A stretch of 64,000 bases of DNA, from assembly GCF_036346595.1 (NCBI RefSeq), contig NZ_CP107834.1, forward strand, positions 186,001-250,000, written 5' to 3'. Every line of letters starts with the position of its first letter. Within the stretch, counting starts at the first letter, position 1. Position numbers and translations under genes: made by a program. Of this stretch, positions 34,216 through 41,833 are shown in pieces. The notes beneath the pieces were generated by a model, which was not told where the DNA came from, ran no database searches, and saw only the letters and a program-made list of their open reading frames with translations. This stretch comes from Streptomyces sp. NBC_00525 (GTDB taxonomy: Bacteria > Actinomycetota > Actinomycetes > Streptomycetales > Streptomycetaceae).

Positions 34216-34942
34216 GGTGGAGGGCCCGGGGCGTGTTCCGAAAGTCCCGCAGCTCCTCCAGTCGTTCGAGGTCGCCGTGCGCCGACTTCCGCTCCTGCGG
34301 GGTGAGTCGGATGCCTGCCGCCCTGGCGAGTGCGGAGGCCGCCGTCGCGTCGTCGCCGAGGCGCCCGGCGACGTCCGCGCGCAGGACGAGGAGGCGCAGC
34401 AACCGCACCGGGGTGGGCTCGTCACCCTGAAGGTTCAGTACGCGGTCGATGACGCGCGCCGCGCTCGCCGGGTCGTCCTTGGAGTCGGCGAGCAGGGACG
34501 CGTGGTGCAGGGCCCGCTCGAAGGTCTCCTCGGGCGCGGGTCGGTGGTGGTGGTCCCGGCTGATCGGCTGCCCGACGCGCAGGCAGTTTCCGCCGGGATC
34601 GGTCACCAGGAACTGGCGCACGCCGTACGAGGTGTCCTTCAACGGCCCGATCCGCGGCAGCCCGCGCGTGGGAACTCTCCCGTACGCGGCCTTGAGCCCG
34701 GCCCGGAAGGCGTGGTGCAGGGCGTCGACGTCGTCGGTCCGGATGTAGCACGTGCTGTAGGAGGCGGCGGGCTCGTACCCCTTCATCCCGAAGAAGTGCA
34801 GCTGTATCCCCCCGCGTTCCACGACGGCGTACGGGTTGGGGCTGCGCTGCTGGAAGGTCACCGCGAATCCGAGAGCGGCGTAGAAGTCGATGACGGGCTG
34901 AATGGTCCGGCAGGGCAGCATCGGAACGGTCGTCTCAGTCAC
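34178..34942 (-). CDS. VOC-family (bleomycin-resistance-like) protein with helical C-terminal extension
   Basis: 254 residues. Residues 1-125 are one VOC module: TVPMLPCRTIQPVIDFYAALGFAVTFQ, AVVERGGIQLHFFGMKG, TDPGGNCLRVGQPI, the pattern of bleomycin-binding/glyoxalase-like proteins. The remaining 130 residues are helical (ERALHHASLLADSKDDPASAARVIDRVL, ALARAAG) and unusual for the family. GTG 34942 is taken as start because the VOC core begins there; a TTG at 34960 would add six residues but lies inside a perfect palindrome that looks like an operator. TAGGCT would give a nearly leaderless mRNA. The substrate is unknown. Confidence 0.78.
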   Translation of the reverse strand: MTETTVPMLPCRTIQPVIDFYAALGFAVTFQQRSPNPYAVVERGGIQLHFFGMKGYEPAASYSTCYIRTDDVDALHHAFRAGLKAAYGRVPTRGLPRIGPLKDTSYGVRQFLVTDPGGNCLRVGQPISRDHHHRPAPEETFERALHHASLLADSKDDPASAARVIDRVLNLQGDEPTPVRLLRLLVLRADVAGRLGDDATAASALARAAGIRLTPQERKSAHGDLERLEELRDFRNTPRALHLTASSEAPSSTP

Positions 34943-34952
34943 ACCCAGCAGC

Positions 34953-34970
34953 CTAGTCAAACTTGACTAG
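34953..34970. promoter_or_regulatory. Palindromic operator CTAGTCAA-AC-TTGACTAG
   Basis: Perfect 8-bp arms with a 2-bp centre, 11 bp upstream of the VOC start. The size and symmetry fit a MarR- or TetR-type dimer site; no such regulator gene is adjacent. Confidence 0.65.
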
Positions 34971-35012
34971 CGGGGGGTCGGATCGCGGGACTTCTCCTCG
35001 TCGATCCGTCGT

Positions 35013-35354
35013 TCACCAGTTGCGGGGCTCGATCATCTCCTCGACGTCCACGTCCGCGAAGCCGTAGGCCGTGGCGAGGAACCAGAAGTCCTCGGCTATC
35101 TCCTCGCGCGCGACCGTCTCTATCCCGCTGCCCGCCGCTTCTAGCTTCTCCTCCAGCGCGTTGAACTCCTCCGTCGCCGCGCGGGACAGCACGTACAGGG
35201 CGGCCAGGTCCGAGGGTCTTTCGGCCTCGATCCGCTCGCACAGCCGGTGCAGGATCGCCCGGCCCTCGTCGAGGAGGTGATCGGGAAAGTACGCGTCCTC
35301 GTACAACGGCTGCAGGAACGCGTGCTCCGTGACCTGCTGGTTCGTGATCGGCAT
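35013..35354 (-). CDS. DUF5713-family protein
   Basis: 113 residues, acidic and helical: NQQVTEHAFLQPLYEDAYFPDHLLDEGRAILHRLCERIEAERP, then EEFNALEEKLEAAGSGIETVAREEIAEDFWFLATAYGFADVDVEEMIEPRNW. This matches the DUF5713 family of actinobacteria and proteobacteria, which has no known function. No signal peptide or membrane segment. It is transcribed in the same direction as the VOC gene but 70 nt away with the palindromic operator between, so it is likely a separate unit. Confidence 0.8.
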   Translation of the reverse strand: MPITNQQVTEHAFLQPLYEDAYFPDHLLDEGRAILHRLCERIEAERPSDLAALYVLSRAATEEFNALEEKLEAAGSGIETVAREEIAEDFWFLATAYGFADVDVEEMIEPRNW

Positions 35355-35436
35355 GGCGCCCCACCCTCGTGATCGACGTGATCTCCGTATCGTGCACGAC
35401 GGCACTGACAACGGGCCGTGGCCGAGGGTGGGGGTG

Positions 35437-35476
35437 CCCGCTGCGGGGCGGCTGTTGCGGCCGGGCCCGCAGCGGG
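35437..35476 (-). terminator. Terminator hairpin of the DUF6153/DUF305 operon
   Basis: 11-bp perfect arms (35437-35447 and 35466-35476) located 9 bp beyond the stop codon of the DUF305 gene. Confidence 0.7.
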
Positions 35477-35484
35477 GTCGGGGG

Positions 35485-36117
35485 TCAGTCCCGGCCGAGG
35501 AGCTGGTTCATGCGGTCGATCTCGGCGCTCTGCGAAGTGATGATCCGGTCGGCCATCTTCTTCGCCCGGGCGTGGGCCCCGCCGGACCGTTCGGCCTTGG
35601 CCATCTCCACCGCGCCCTCGTGGTGCTCGATCATCATGTCGAGGAAGGCCGTGTCGAACGCCCGGCCCTTCGCCTTCTTCAGCTCGGCCATGTCCTCGCC
35701 GGTCATCATGCCGCCCATGTCGCCCATGTCGTGGCCGGAATGGTCCATGGAACCCGCGGCCGGGACGTCCTCGCCCCAGGAGGTGAGCCACCCGGAGAGT
35801 GTTTCGATCTCCGGGTCCTGGGCCTTCTTGATCTCCTCGGCGAGCTTCTTGACCGCCGCCGACCGTGCGCGGCTCGGCGCGAGGTCGGCCATCTCCACGG
35901 CCTGGCGGTGGTGCGGGATCATCCCCTTGGCGAAGGCGGTGTCGACGGCGTTGTGCTGCCCCGCGGAAGCCGGTGCCGAGGCGGAAGCGGAGGCGTGGCT
36001 GCCGTGAGCGGGGGCGCCGTCGCCGCCGCTGCCGCAGGCGGCCGGCATCAGGGAGGCGGTGCCGGCCGCCACGAGGGCGACGGCGGTACGGCGGAGCGTC
36101 GAGCGGTTGATGGTCAT
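35485..36117 (-). CDS. DUF305 lipoprotein
   Basis: 210 residues. The signal peptide ends in a lipobox (LMPAAC-GS), so the protein is probably anchored outside the membrane. The mature part has the DUF305 ferritin-like four-helix fold with its duplicated signature: GMIPHHRQAVEMA near residue 65 and MMIEHHEGAVEMA near 155, plus a Met/His-rich link (MDHSGHDMGDMGGMMTG) typical of copper-binding segments. DUF305 proteins occur beside copper-handling genes, so periplasmic-side copper binding is a reasonable inference. It lies 130 nt downstream of a DUF6153 gene on the same strand, a common pairing in Streptomyces. Confidence 0.87.
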   Translation of the reverse strand: MTINRSTLRRTAVALVAAGTASLMPAACGSGGDGAPAHGSHASASASAPASAGQHNAVDTAFAKGMIPHHRQAVEMADLAPSRARSAAVKKLAEEIKKAQDPEIETLSGWLTSWGEDVPAAGSMDHSGHDMGDMGGMMTGEDMAELKKAKGRAFDTAFLDMMIEHHEGAVEMAKAERSGGAHARAKKMADRIITSQSAEIDRMNQLLGRD

Positions 36118-36247
36118 CGTGGTGCAACTCCTTCGCGCGCGGCACCCGGTGGGCGCACGCGGTGACGTGTGCGGAAGTACGGAAGAGGGCATGGCGTGGC
36201 ACGACACCGGCGCCCGGAGTCCGGGCGGGTGCCGTGCGGGCCGCGCT

Positions 36248-36649
36248 CTAAATCCGCAGGAGTTGCAGTTCGGACAGGTCGGGCGGCGCCCGTGCGTCCC
36301 GTGCCGACCTCGGCACGCTCTCGGGCCGTACGGCGACGGCCGGGCCGGCGCTGAACGCGGCACTCAGCGCGGGCGGGGTGTACGGGGAACCGATCCCGGT
36401 CGCCGCGCACATCTGGTCGGCGTGGCCGACATGGCCCGTTCCGCCGGCGGAGTGCGCGCACTGCCCGGCGCCGGTGGAACCGGTCTCCGCGTGGGGCATC
36501 GCCATGGCGCGGGCGTGGTCGGCGCGGACCGCCGGGAAGGGACTGGCGGGAAGGGCGTGCATGCCCAGGATGCCGGCCAGTACCGCGAGGACCAGCAGCG
36601 CGTACAGCCGCCCGGTGGGCCGGTTGCGGGTACGGCTGCGCGTGGTCAT
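36248..36649 (-). CDS. DUF6153-family His-rich membrane-anchored protein
   Basis: 133 residues. Basic N-terminus (TTRSRTRNRPTGR), one hydrophobic segment (LYALLVLAVLAGILGMHAL) and an exported part with many His, Met and Cys residues (DHARAMAMPHAE, CAHSAGGTGHVGHADQMC). This is the DUF6153 pattern, regularly found directly upstream of DUF305 and copper-related genes; metal binding at the cell surface is likely. The start ATG at 36649 is chosen because it places the membrane segment normally; the longer frame adds 22 residues without support. Confidence 0.78.
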   Translation of the reverse strand: MTTRSRTRNRPTGRLYALLVLAVLAGILGMHALPASPFPAVRADHARAMAMPHAETGSTGAGQCAHSAGGTGHVGHADQMCAATGIGSPYTPPALSAAFSAGPAVAVRPESVPRSARDARAPPDLSELQLLRI

Positions 36650-36763
36650 CGCCTCATCGTACGAGGCCGTACCCGCCGCGCCCGCCAGAGGGCGCCGCCG
36701 GCCGGCACGCCCCACCGGGGGCGACCCGATGGCGTGTCAGTCCCGCGTGCCACACTTCCGCCC

Positions 36764-37561
36764 ATGCCACTCGCCTCGCTCACACTCGACCACTGGCGGA
36801 CCTTCGACCGGGCCGCCGCCCGACGCACGGCCCGCGAGGCCGCCGACCGGGTGGGCGGCCGCGTGACGCTCGTCGAGGCGACCGAGCATCTGAGCGCGCC
36901 TCTGCACCGGGTCCGCATCGAGCGGGACGGGCAGGAGTTCGCCCTGATCCCCGGCGGTCTGGTGCGGCTCGGCTTCGATCCGGACGCCTGGCAGCCGACG
37001 CCGGAACAGAGCGCGGACTACGCGCAGAGCGTGGAGCAGGGCTTCGGCTACGGGCCCGATCCGCGCGCCCATCTCGCGCAGACGCTCAGCGCTCCCCGGA
37101 GCGTCCGGCTGGAGACCGTCCTCATGGCCGTGGACGACGAGGAGCTGACGGCGGCCCCCGCCGAGATGCCGGCCGCTCTCGCGGCGCGCGGCCTGCGCAT
37201 GCCGCATCCCGACGAGTGGGAGCACGCCTGCGGGGCCGGGGCGGCGACCCTGTTCCGGTGGGGCGACGACTACCCCCCGGGCTGCCTCCCGTACGGCGAT
37301 CCGCTCGGCCCCCTGAAGGAACCGAACGCCTTCGGCCTGCGCATCGCGTACGACACCTACCGTGCCGAACTGTCCAGCGACACCACCGCGATACACGGCG
37401 GCGACGGCGGGGAATCGGTGTGCGGCGGCTACGGCCTGCTGCTGGCCTGGCTCCCCCTGGCCACCGCCAACCGCAACCCGTCCATGGCGGAGTTCGTGTA
37501 CGGCCCGGACGGCGAGGACATGTACGAGGACTTCACCACCCGCCCGGTCCTGCCGCTCTGA
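36764..37561 (+). CDS. SUMF1/formylglycine-generating-enzyme-fold protein, probably non-FGE
   Basis: 265 residues. The central region RGLRMPHPDEWEHACGAGAATLFRWGDDYPPG is the classic EgtB/PvdO/FGE fold block (LPTEAEWEYAARGG-type), and a later NRNPSMAEFVYGPDG segment completes it. True formylglycine-generating enzymes need a Cys pair near the C-terminus; that region here (VCGGYGLLLAWLPLATANRNPS) does not carry it, so sulfatase activation is unlikely. The N-terminal 130 residues are family-specific. It is monocistronic, between divergent DUF6153 and convergent AraC genes. Substrate unknown. Confidence 0.72.
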   Translation: MPLASLTLDHWRTFDRAAARRTAREAADRVGGRVTLVEATEHLSAPLHRVRIERDGQEFALIPGGLVRLGFDPDAWQPTPEQSADYAQSVEQGFGYGPDPRAHLAQTLSAPRSVRLETVLMAVDDEELTAAPAEMPAALAARGLRMPHPDEWEHACGAGAATLFRWGDDYPPGCLPYGDPLGPLKEPNAFGLRIAYDTYRAELSSDTTAIHGGDGGESVCGGYGLLLAWLPLATANRNPSMAEFVYGPDGEDMYEDFTTRPVLPL

Positions 37562-37597
37562 GCCGCGCCCGCACGGGCGTCCGCACGGGCGCGGCTC
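37560..37597. terminator. Bidirectional terminator hairpin
   Basis: 12-bp perfect arms (37560-37571 and 37586-37597) overlapping the stop codons of two convergent genes. Confidence 0.78.
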
Positions 37598-38570
37598 ACC
37601 GGACCGGGCTCGTGTGCGGGCGCGGCGGGGAGCCGGGGCCGTCCGGCCGCCGTGAGTCCGGTGCGGCGGGGCGGCGGCGGTAGTCCCCCGGCGGCAGCCC
37701 GGTGACACGTTTGAAGGCGACGCTGAGGGCGCTCTCCGAGCCGTAGCCGACGTCACGGGCGATGGCGGCGAGCGTGGCGTCGGTGTCCCGGAGCCGGCGG
37801 GCGGTCAGTTCGATGCGCCAGTGCGTCAGGTACTCCAACGGCCCCCGGCCGACGGCGTTCTTGAAGCGGGCGGCGAGCGTGGAGCGGGAGACGGCGCAGA
37901 CCCCGGCCAGTTCGGCGACGGTCCAGGGGTGCGCCGGGTCCTCGTGCAGGGCGGTCAGGGCGGCGGCGGTCACGGGGTCGGCCAGGCCGGCCATCCAGCC
38001 GGAGACGGTGTGCGGGGCGCGGGCGAGGTGCAGGCGGAGGGCGTGGACGAGCATGACGACGGCGAGGTGTTCCGCCACGAGGGCGGAGGCCATCGGCCGC
38101 TCCGCCAGTTCCTGTTCGATGGCGGCGAGTACCCGGCCCACCGTCCGGGCGTGCGGGGCGCCGGCGGGGATGTGGATGACCGGGGGCAGCCGGTCCAGGA
38201 GCAGTTCCCGGGCGCGGGGTCCGAAGGAGAACCGGCCGCCGACGAGGAGGGTTTCCTCGCCCCGGCCCGCCCGCGCGGTGCCGTTCCCGGCGGCCGCGAG
38301 GAGGGGCGCGGCGGGGACGGGAGCGATGTCCGAACCGCTGCCGAGCGTGGAGGGGTAGGGGCCGGTGAGGAGGTAGCAGTCGCCCTCGGCGAGGTCGAGC
38401 GGCTGGCCGGCGCCCTCGACCTCCAGCCGGCAGGAGCCGCGCCGTACCGCGTTGAACTCGGCGCCGGACGGCGCGTCGAACCGTACGGCCCAGTCCCCGC
38501 CGGCGGTGAGGCTCGCGGACAGGTGGGCTCGTACCTCCAGCAGGGCCAGGACGTCATGCAGCGGGTCCAC
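37596..38570 (-). CDS. AraC-family regulator with cupin ligand domain
   Basis: 324 residues. Residues 1-195 form an AraC N-terminal cupin of the Cupin_6 type (FDAPSGAEFNAVRRGSCRLEVEG, LDLAEGDCYLLTGPYP, PPVIHIPAGAP), followed by two helix-turn-helix motifs: PWTVAELAGVCAVSRSTLAARFKNAVGRGPLEYLTHWRIE and DATLAAIARDVGYGSESALSVAFKRVTGLPPGDYRR. This group commonly controls an adjacent oxidoreductase or VOC gene. The VOC gene upstream on the same strand is a candidate target, but no operator is evident. The C-terminal 25 residues are Pro/Arg-rich and disordered. Confidence 0.88.
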   Translation of the reverse strand: MDPLHDVLALLEVRAHLSASLTAGGDWAVRFDAPSGAEFNAVRRGSCRLEVEGAGQPLDLAEGDCYLLTGPYPSTLGSGSDIAPVPAAPLLAAAGNGTARAGRGEETLLVGGRFSFGPRARELLLDRLPPVIHIPAGAPHARTVGRVLAAIEQELAERPMASALVAEHLAVVMLVHALRLHLARAPHTVSGWMAGLADPVTAAALTALHEDPAHPWTVAELAGVCAVSRSTLAARFKNAVGRGPLEYLTHWRIELTARRLRDTDATLAAIARDVGYGSESALSVAFKRVTGLPPGDYRRRPAAPDSRRPDGPGSPPRPHTSPVR

Positions 38571-38723
38571 GCTCGCCTCCCGTGGGACGTTCGCTGAAGG
38601 ACGCTGGATTGCGGACCATGGCCCGTCCAGTATGGGCCGCCTGGCGTGGCCGTACGGCCCGTTCCCCGCACCGGGCTCTCTCCGCCCGGTGCGGGGCCGT
38701 GCCTCGACGGCCGTCCGGCCGGG

Positions 38724-39524
38724 TCAGGCGGAGCCCTCGGGGGTGGCGATGACGGCGAACGCGCCGCCCTGCGGATCGGCCAGGACCGCCATGCGGCCGG
38801 CGACCATGTCGAAGGCGGGTGCGAGGACCGTGGCTCCGGCGCGGACGGCCGCCGCCTGGACGTCGTCCACGCTGTCCACGTTGAAGTACACCTGCCAGTG
38901 CGGCGGCACGCCCTCCGGCATGCTGTTCAGGTCCATGATGCCGCCCACCGGGCGTCCGGCGACCTGGAACTCGATGTAGCCCTCGGCCCCCTCCATCTCG
39001 GAGCGTGCCGTGGTCACCGGCAGGATGGACGAGTAGAAGGCCGACGCCGCCGCCGGGTCGGGGGTGACGAGCTCGCTCCAGATCAGCGCGCCGGGCTCGT
39101 TGACGACGGCCGCGCCGTCGAAGGTGCCGGGCTGCCACAGGCCGAAGACGGCGCCCGCCGGGTCGGTGACGACCGCCATGCGGCCGAGGTCCATGACGTC
39201 CATCGGACCCACGACGACCGTGCCGCCGGAGCTCGTGACGGCTGCGACGGTGGCGTCGATGTCGTCCGTCGACAGATACGTCGTCCACGCGGTCGGCGGC
39301 ATCGGGTCGGGCACCGTGCCGTCCGGGTTCATCGCCTTCATGATTCCGGCGACCGGCTTCCCTTCGAGCGTGCAGAGGGAGTAGCCGCCCTGCTCCGGCG
39401 GGCCCACCTCGCCCTGCCAGCCGAAGAGGTCGCGGTAGAAGTCGATGGCCGCCTGCTGGTCGGGGACCATGAGGTCGATCCAACAGGGGGTGCCGGGTTT
39501 GTAGGGGGTGTTCATCTCGGGCAC
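38724..39524 (-). CDS. Two-domain VOC-family (glyoxalase-like) protein
   Basis: 266 residues with two VOC modules: GTPCWIDLMVPDQQAAIDFYRDLFGW...AVVTDPAGAVFGLWQPG (about 12-130) and GALIWSELVTPDPAAASAFYSSIL...AVLADPQGGAFAVIATPEG (about 140-262). This is the 27-kDa-antigen-like VOC type common in Streptomyces, frequently called a hydroxylase or glyoxalase without proof. GTG 39524 is preceded by GGAGG at 5 nt, which decides the start over ATG 39515. Upstream lies a short region with no clear operator. Confidence 0.86.
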   Translation of the reverse strand: MPEMNTPYKPGTPCWIDLMVPDQQAAIDFYRDLFGWQGEVGPPEQGGYSLCTLEGKPVAGIMKAMNPDGTVPDPMPPTAWTTYLSTDDIDATVAAVTSSGGTVVVGPMDVMDLGRMAVVTDPAGAVFGLWQPGTFDGAAVVNEPGALIWSELVTPDPAAASAFYSSILPVTTARSEMEGAEGYIEFQVAGRPVGGIMDLNSMPEGVPPHWQVYFNVDSVDDVQAAAVRAGATVLAPAFDMVAGRMAVLADPQGGAFAVIATPEGSA

Positions 39525-39638
39525 GGATGCCTCCGGGGATGCGTCTCGGGATGGTCTCGGGGCGGACTGAGCGTCCTTACCCGATTCGAACGCATGGAAT
39601 CGACCCGTACAGGTGAACTATCCCTGGTCACCGGCCCG

Positions 39639-40280
39639 TCAGGACTTCGGCGCGGGAGGCAGTTCGGCGTGCCTGACCGTGTAGCCGCCCTTGGTCACCG
39701 GGGCGTACGCGGCGGGAGCCATGCAGGTGCCGACCTGGGCCTCCACGGGATCGGCGTCGCCCTTCGGCAGGAGGTTCACGCCGTTCCAGGAGAAGCCCAC
39801 GCGGTCTCGCGAGCGCCCCTTGTCCTTGCCGCCGTCGTAGACACTGAATCCGACCCGCTTGCCGATGTCCTCCACCGGACCGCCCTCGCTCGCCCCGGTG
39901 ATGACCGCCGTCAGCGTCGCGGTGTGGGGGCCGGTGACCAGACAGTCCACGCGGCCTTCCGACGTGTAGGTCTCGTCCCAGTCGGCGGAGTAGTGGGAGA
40001 TCCGGACCGTGCCCCTGGCATCGGTGGGAAGCCCCGCGGGCAGCCCCGGCAGCGGCCGGCTGTACGGGTCCGCCCGGGCGTCGAAGCTGAACGAGCGGAT
40101 GTCGTCGTCCGGGTAGTAGGGGAGGACGAACTCCGCGCTCCCGCTGACGCTCGCGTACGGGGCCTTGGGCGCGGGTCGATCGGCGGAGGCGGCGGAGCCT
40201 GCACTCAGGGGTACGGCGACGACGAGTGCGGCGAGCACGGCCGGGAAGGCCATGGCCCCGGGGCGGAGGATCGCGGTCAT
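39639..40280 (-). CDS. Secreted protein of unknown function
   Basis: 213 residues. Sec-type signal peptide (MTAILRPGAMAFPAVLAALVVAVPLSAGSAASA) with cleavage near residue 33. The mature domain is beta-rich: VSGSAEFVLPYYPDDDIRSFSFDARADP, TARGTVRISHYSADWD-type strands, and VGFSVYDGGKDKGRSRDRVGFSW. The repeated YPDDDIRSFSFDA / RISHYS phrases are those of a family of exported Streptomyces proteins described only as hypothetical or repetitive. GGAGAG lies 5 nt before the ATG; the upstream 26 codons are excluded because they precede the signal peptide. Confidence 0.75.
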   Translation of the reverse strand: MTAILRPGAMAFPAVLAALVVAVPLSAGSAASADRPAPKAPYASVSGSAEFVLPYYPDDDIRSFSFDARADPYSRPLPGLPAGLPTDARGTVRISHYSADWDETYTSEGRVDCLVTGPHTATLTAVITGASEGGPVEDIGKRVGFSVYDGGKDKGRSRDRVGFSWNGVNLLPKGDADPVEAQVGTCMAPAAYAPVTKGGYTVRHAELPPAPKS

Positions 40281-40450
40281 CGGGCTCTCCAGATGGGTCG
40301 GGGCCCCGTTGGCGGGGTTGCTCCCATCCTTGCGTCCGGCCCCGTCCGGGCCATCCACCGCGATCCGTATCTCCCGACGGGCGCGCCCCAGCCGCTCGGG
40401 CCGGCGGCATCAGCCTCGGGTCGCACACACACGCCCCCGCTGCTGGGTTC

Positions 40451-40493
40451 GTCAGGAATCGAGAAGCGCGCGGCGGAGGGCCGTACCTAGCCT
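40451..40493 (+). promoter_or_regulatory. Promoter with AraC box 1
   Basis: GTCAGGAATCGAGAAGC (40451-40467) then 20 bp, then -10 TAGCCT (40488-40493), placing transcription start at or next to the ATG at 40501. An almost identical box with the same spacing precedes the DUF1801 gene. Confidence 0.65.
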
Positions 40494-40500
40494 GCCGGTC

Positions 40501-40971
40501 ATGGACACCTCGCGCACACACCCCTGGTTGCGCCGCGTGCGCGACCGTATCGACCGGGAGTACGGCAAGCCGCTGGACGTGGAGGCGCTCGCCCGCGCCG
40601 CGCACATCCCCGCCGGGCACCTCAGCCGGCAGTTCCGTACGGCCTACGGCATGTCCCCGTACGCCTATCTCACCGCGCGTCGCATCGACCGGGCGACGCT
40701 CCTGCTGCGCGGCGACCTCGACCTCGAAGCCGTCTGCCGGGCGGTGGGCTGTGCGACCCTCGGGGTGTTCGTCACCCGTTTCACCGAGCTGACCGGCCTG
40801 ACCCCGGAGTCCTTCCGGAGCGGCCTCGCCGGCGACCCGGCCGGTTCGGTGGACGGGCCCGGCGCAGCCGCCGCGGCCGGTATCGAGGCGATGCCGGTGT
40901 GCCTGGCGCAGCGGGTGGCGCGAACGGTCAGGAATCAAGAAGCCCCCGCGCGGCACCGGCCCCTAACGTAG
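40501..40971 (+). CDS. Short AraC-family regulator
   Basis: 156 residues. The DNA-binding domain is N-terminal, not C-terminal as in classical AraC proteins: PLDVEALARAAHIPAGHLSRQFRTAYGMSPYAYLTARRIDRATLLLRG and LDLEAVCRAVGCATLGVFVTRFTELTGLTPESFR. There is no cupin domain; the last 50 residues are low complexity. Transcription probably starts at the ATG (leaderless). The same 17-bp box lies in front of this gene and inside its 3' end before the DUF1801 gene, so autoregulation and control of that neighbour are likely. Confidence 0.88.
   Translation: MDTSRTHPWLRRVRDRIDREYGKPLDVEALARAAHIPAGHLSRQFRTAYGMSPYAYLTARRIDRATLLLRGDLDLEAVCRAVGCATLGVFVTRFTELTGLTPESFRSGLAGDPAGSVDGPGAAAAAGIEAMPVCLAQRVARTVRNQEAPARHRPLT
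40927..40969 (+). promoter_or_regulatory. Promoter with AraC box 2 for the DUF1801 gene
   Basis: GTCAGGAATCAAGAAGC (40927-40943), 20 bp, then -10 TAACGT (40964-40969). It differs from box 1 at one position and overlaps the end of the AraC gene. Confidence 0.65.
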
Positions 40972-41039
40972 TGACCAGGGAGCCCCACTCCCCAGAATCC
41001 CCGCTCGACCAGCCGTTTTCCACGAGAGGAACACTCACC

Positions 41040-41501
41040 ATGTCGTCCACGGACTCCACCGAGAACTACAGCGGATTCACGGCCGAGGAGCGGGCCGCGA
41101 TGAAGGAGCACGCCCGCGAGGAGAAGAAGGCGGCCTCCCGGCGCGGCGCGTCCCGCGCGGAGAAGGAGGCGGCCGCCGAGCAGGACGTCCTCGCGAAGAT
41201 CGCCGAGATGCAGGATGCCGACCGGGTGCTCGCCGAGCGCGTCCACGCCATCGTCAGGGCCACCGCACCGGATCTGGCGCCCAAGCTCTGGTACGGCATG
41301 CCGGCGTACGCCAGGGACGGCAAGGTCGTCTGCCACTTCCAGTGCGCGGAGAAGTTCAAGAACCGTTACGCCACCCTCGGGTTCAGCGACCAGGCCGCTC
41401 TGGACGACGGCGCGATGTGGCCGACCACGTACGCCCTCACGACGCTCGACGAGGAGATCGAGGCCCGTATCACCGACCTCGTCAAGAGGGCGGCGGGCTG
41501 A
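41040..41501 (+). CDS. DUF1801/YdhG-type protein
   Basis: 153 residues. An N-terminal charged helix (EERAAMKEHAREEKKAASRRGASRAEKEAAAEQ) precedes a DUF1801 domain (SufE-like/YdhG fold): DVLAKIAEMQDADRVLAERVHAIVRATAPDLAPKLWYGMPAYARDGKVVCHFQCAEKFKNRYATLGF. Some homologues have been called iron chaperones, but the biochemical role is unsettled. AGAGGA precedes the ATG. Its promoter shares a box with the AraC gene 539 bp upstream, giving a small regulator-target pair. Confidence 0.85.
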   Translation: MSSTDSTENYSGFTAEERAAMKEHAREEKKAASRRGASRAEKEAAAEQDVLAKIAEMQDADRVLAERVHAIVRATAPDLAPKLWYGMPAYARDGKVVCHFQCAEKFKNRYATLGFSDQAALDDGAMWPTTYALTTLDEEIEARITDLVKRAAG

Positions 41502-41535
41502 CCCGCGCCCGCGGCCGTGATGGGAGACTGGCCCC

Positions 41536-41790
41536 ATGGACATGGGCCGTGAGTCCCGGTGGGAGAAGGACGCGATGACGGTGGAGATCGTCTTCGCGCT
41601 CGTCACCGGCGCGGTGCTGGCCGCGGCCGTCTTCGCGCTGGTCTTCGGGTTCGTCGTCGTGCTCGGGGTGACCGGCCCGCTCCGGCACGACATCCTGACC
41701 GGCGGGGCGGTGGCCGGGGCGGGCGCCGGGGTGTGGCGCGTCGTGCGGGTGCTGCGGCGGTTCGACGGCCGGCGGCGGCAGGGGCACTGA
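41536..41790 (+). CDS. Small membrane protein, DUF6332-like
   Basis: 84 residues. A charged start (MDMGRESRWEKDAM) leads into two hydrophobic segments (IVFALVTGAVLAAAVFALVFGFVVVLGV and ILTGGAVAGAGAGVW) and a basic tail (RVLRRFDGRRRQGH). Length and the DAMTVEIVFALVTGA stretch resemble the actinobacterial DUF6332 family as I remember it. The start could also be ATG 41575. Function unknown. Confidence 0.7.
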   Translation: MDMGRESRWEKDAMTVEIVFALVTGAVLAAAVFALVFGFVVVLGVTGPLRHDILTGGAVAGAGAGVWRVVRVLRRFDGRRRQGH

Positions 41791-41792
41791 GC

Positions 41793-41833
41793 GCCCGGCA
41801 AAACGGGGCGGGGCGGGCCCGGCCGTGCCGGGC
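41793..41833. terminator. Terminator-like hairpin
   Basis: 8-bp arms (41793-41800 and 41826-41833) with a G-rich loop, filling the gap between two convergent genes. Confidence 0.55.

Noticed and set aside
36764..37561. Formylglycine-generating enzyme
   Set aside because: The fold block is present but the C-terminal catalytic cysteine pair is not, and there is no sulfatase nearby.
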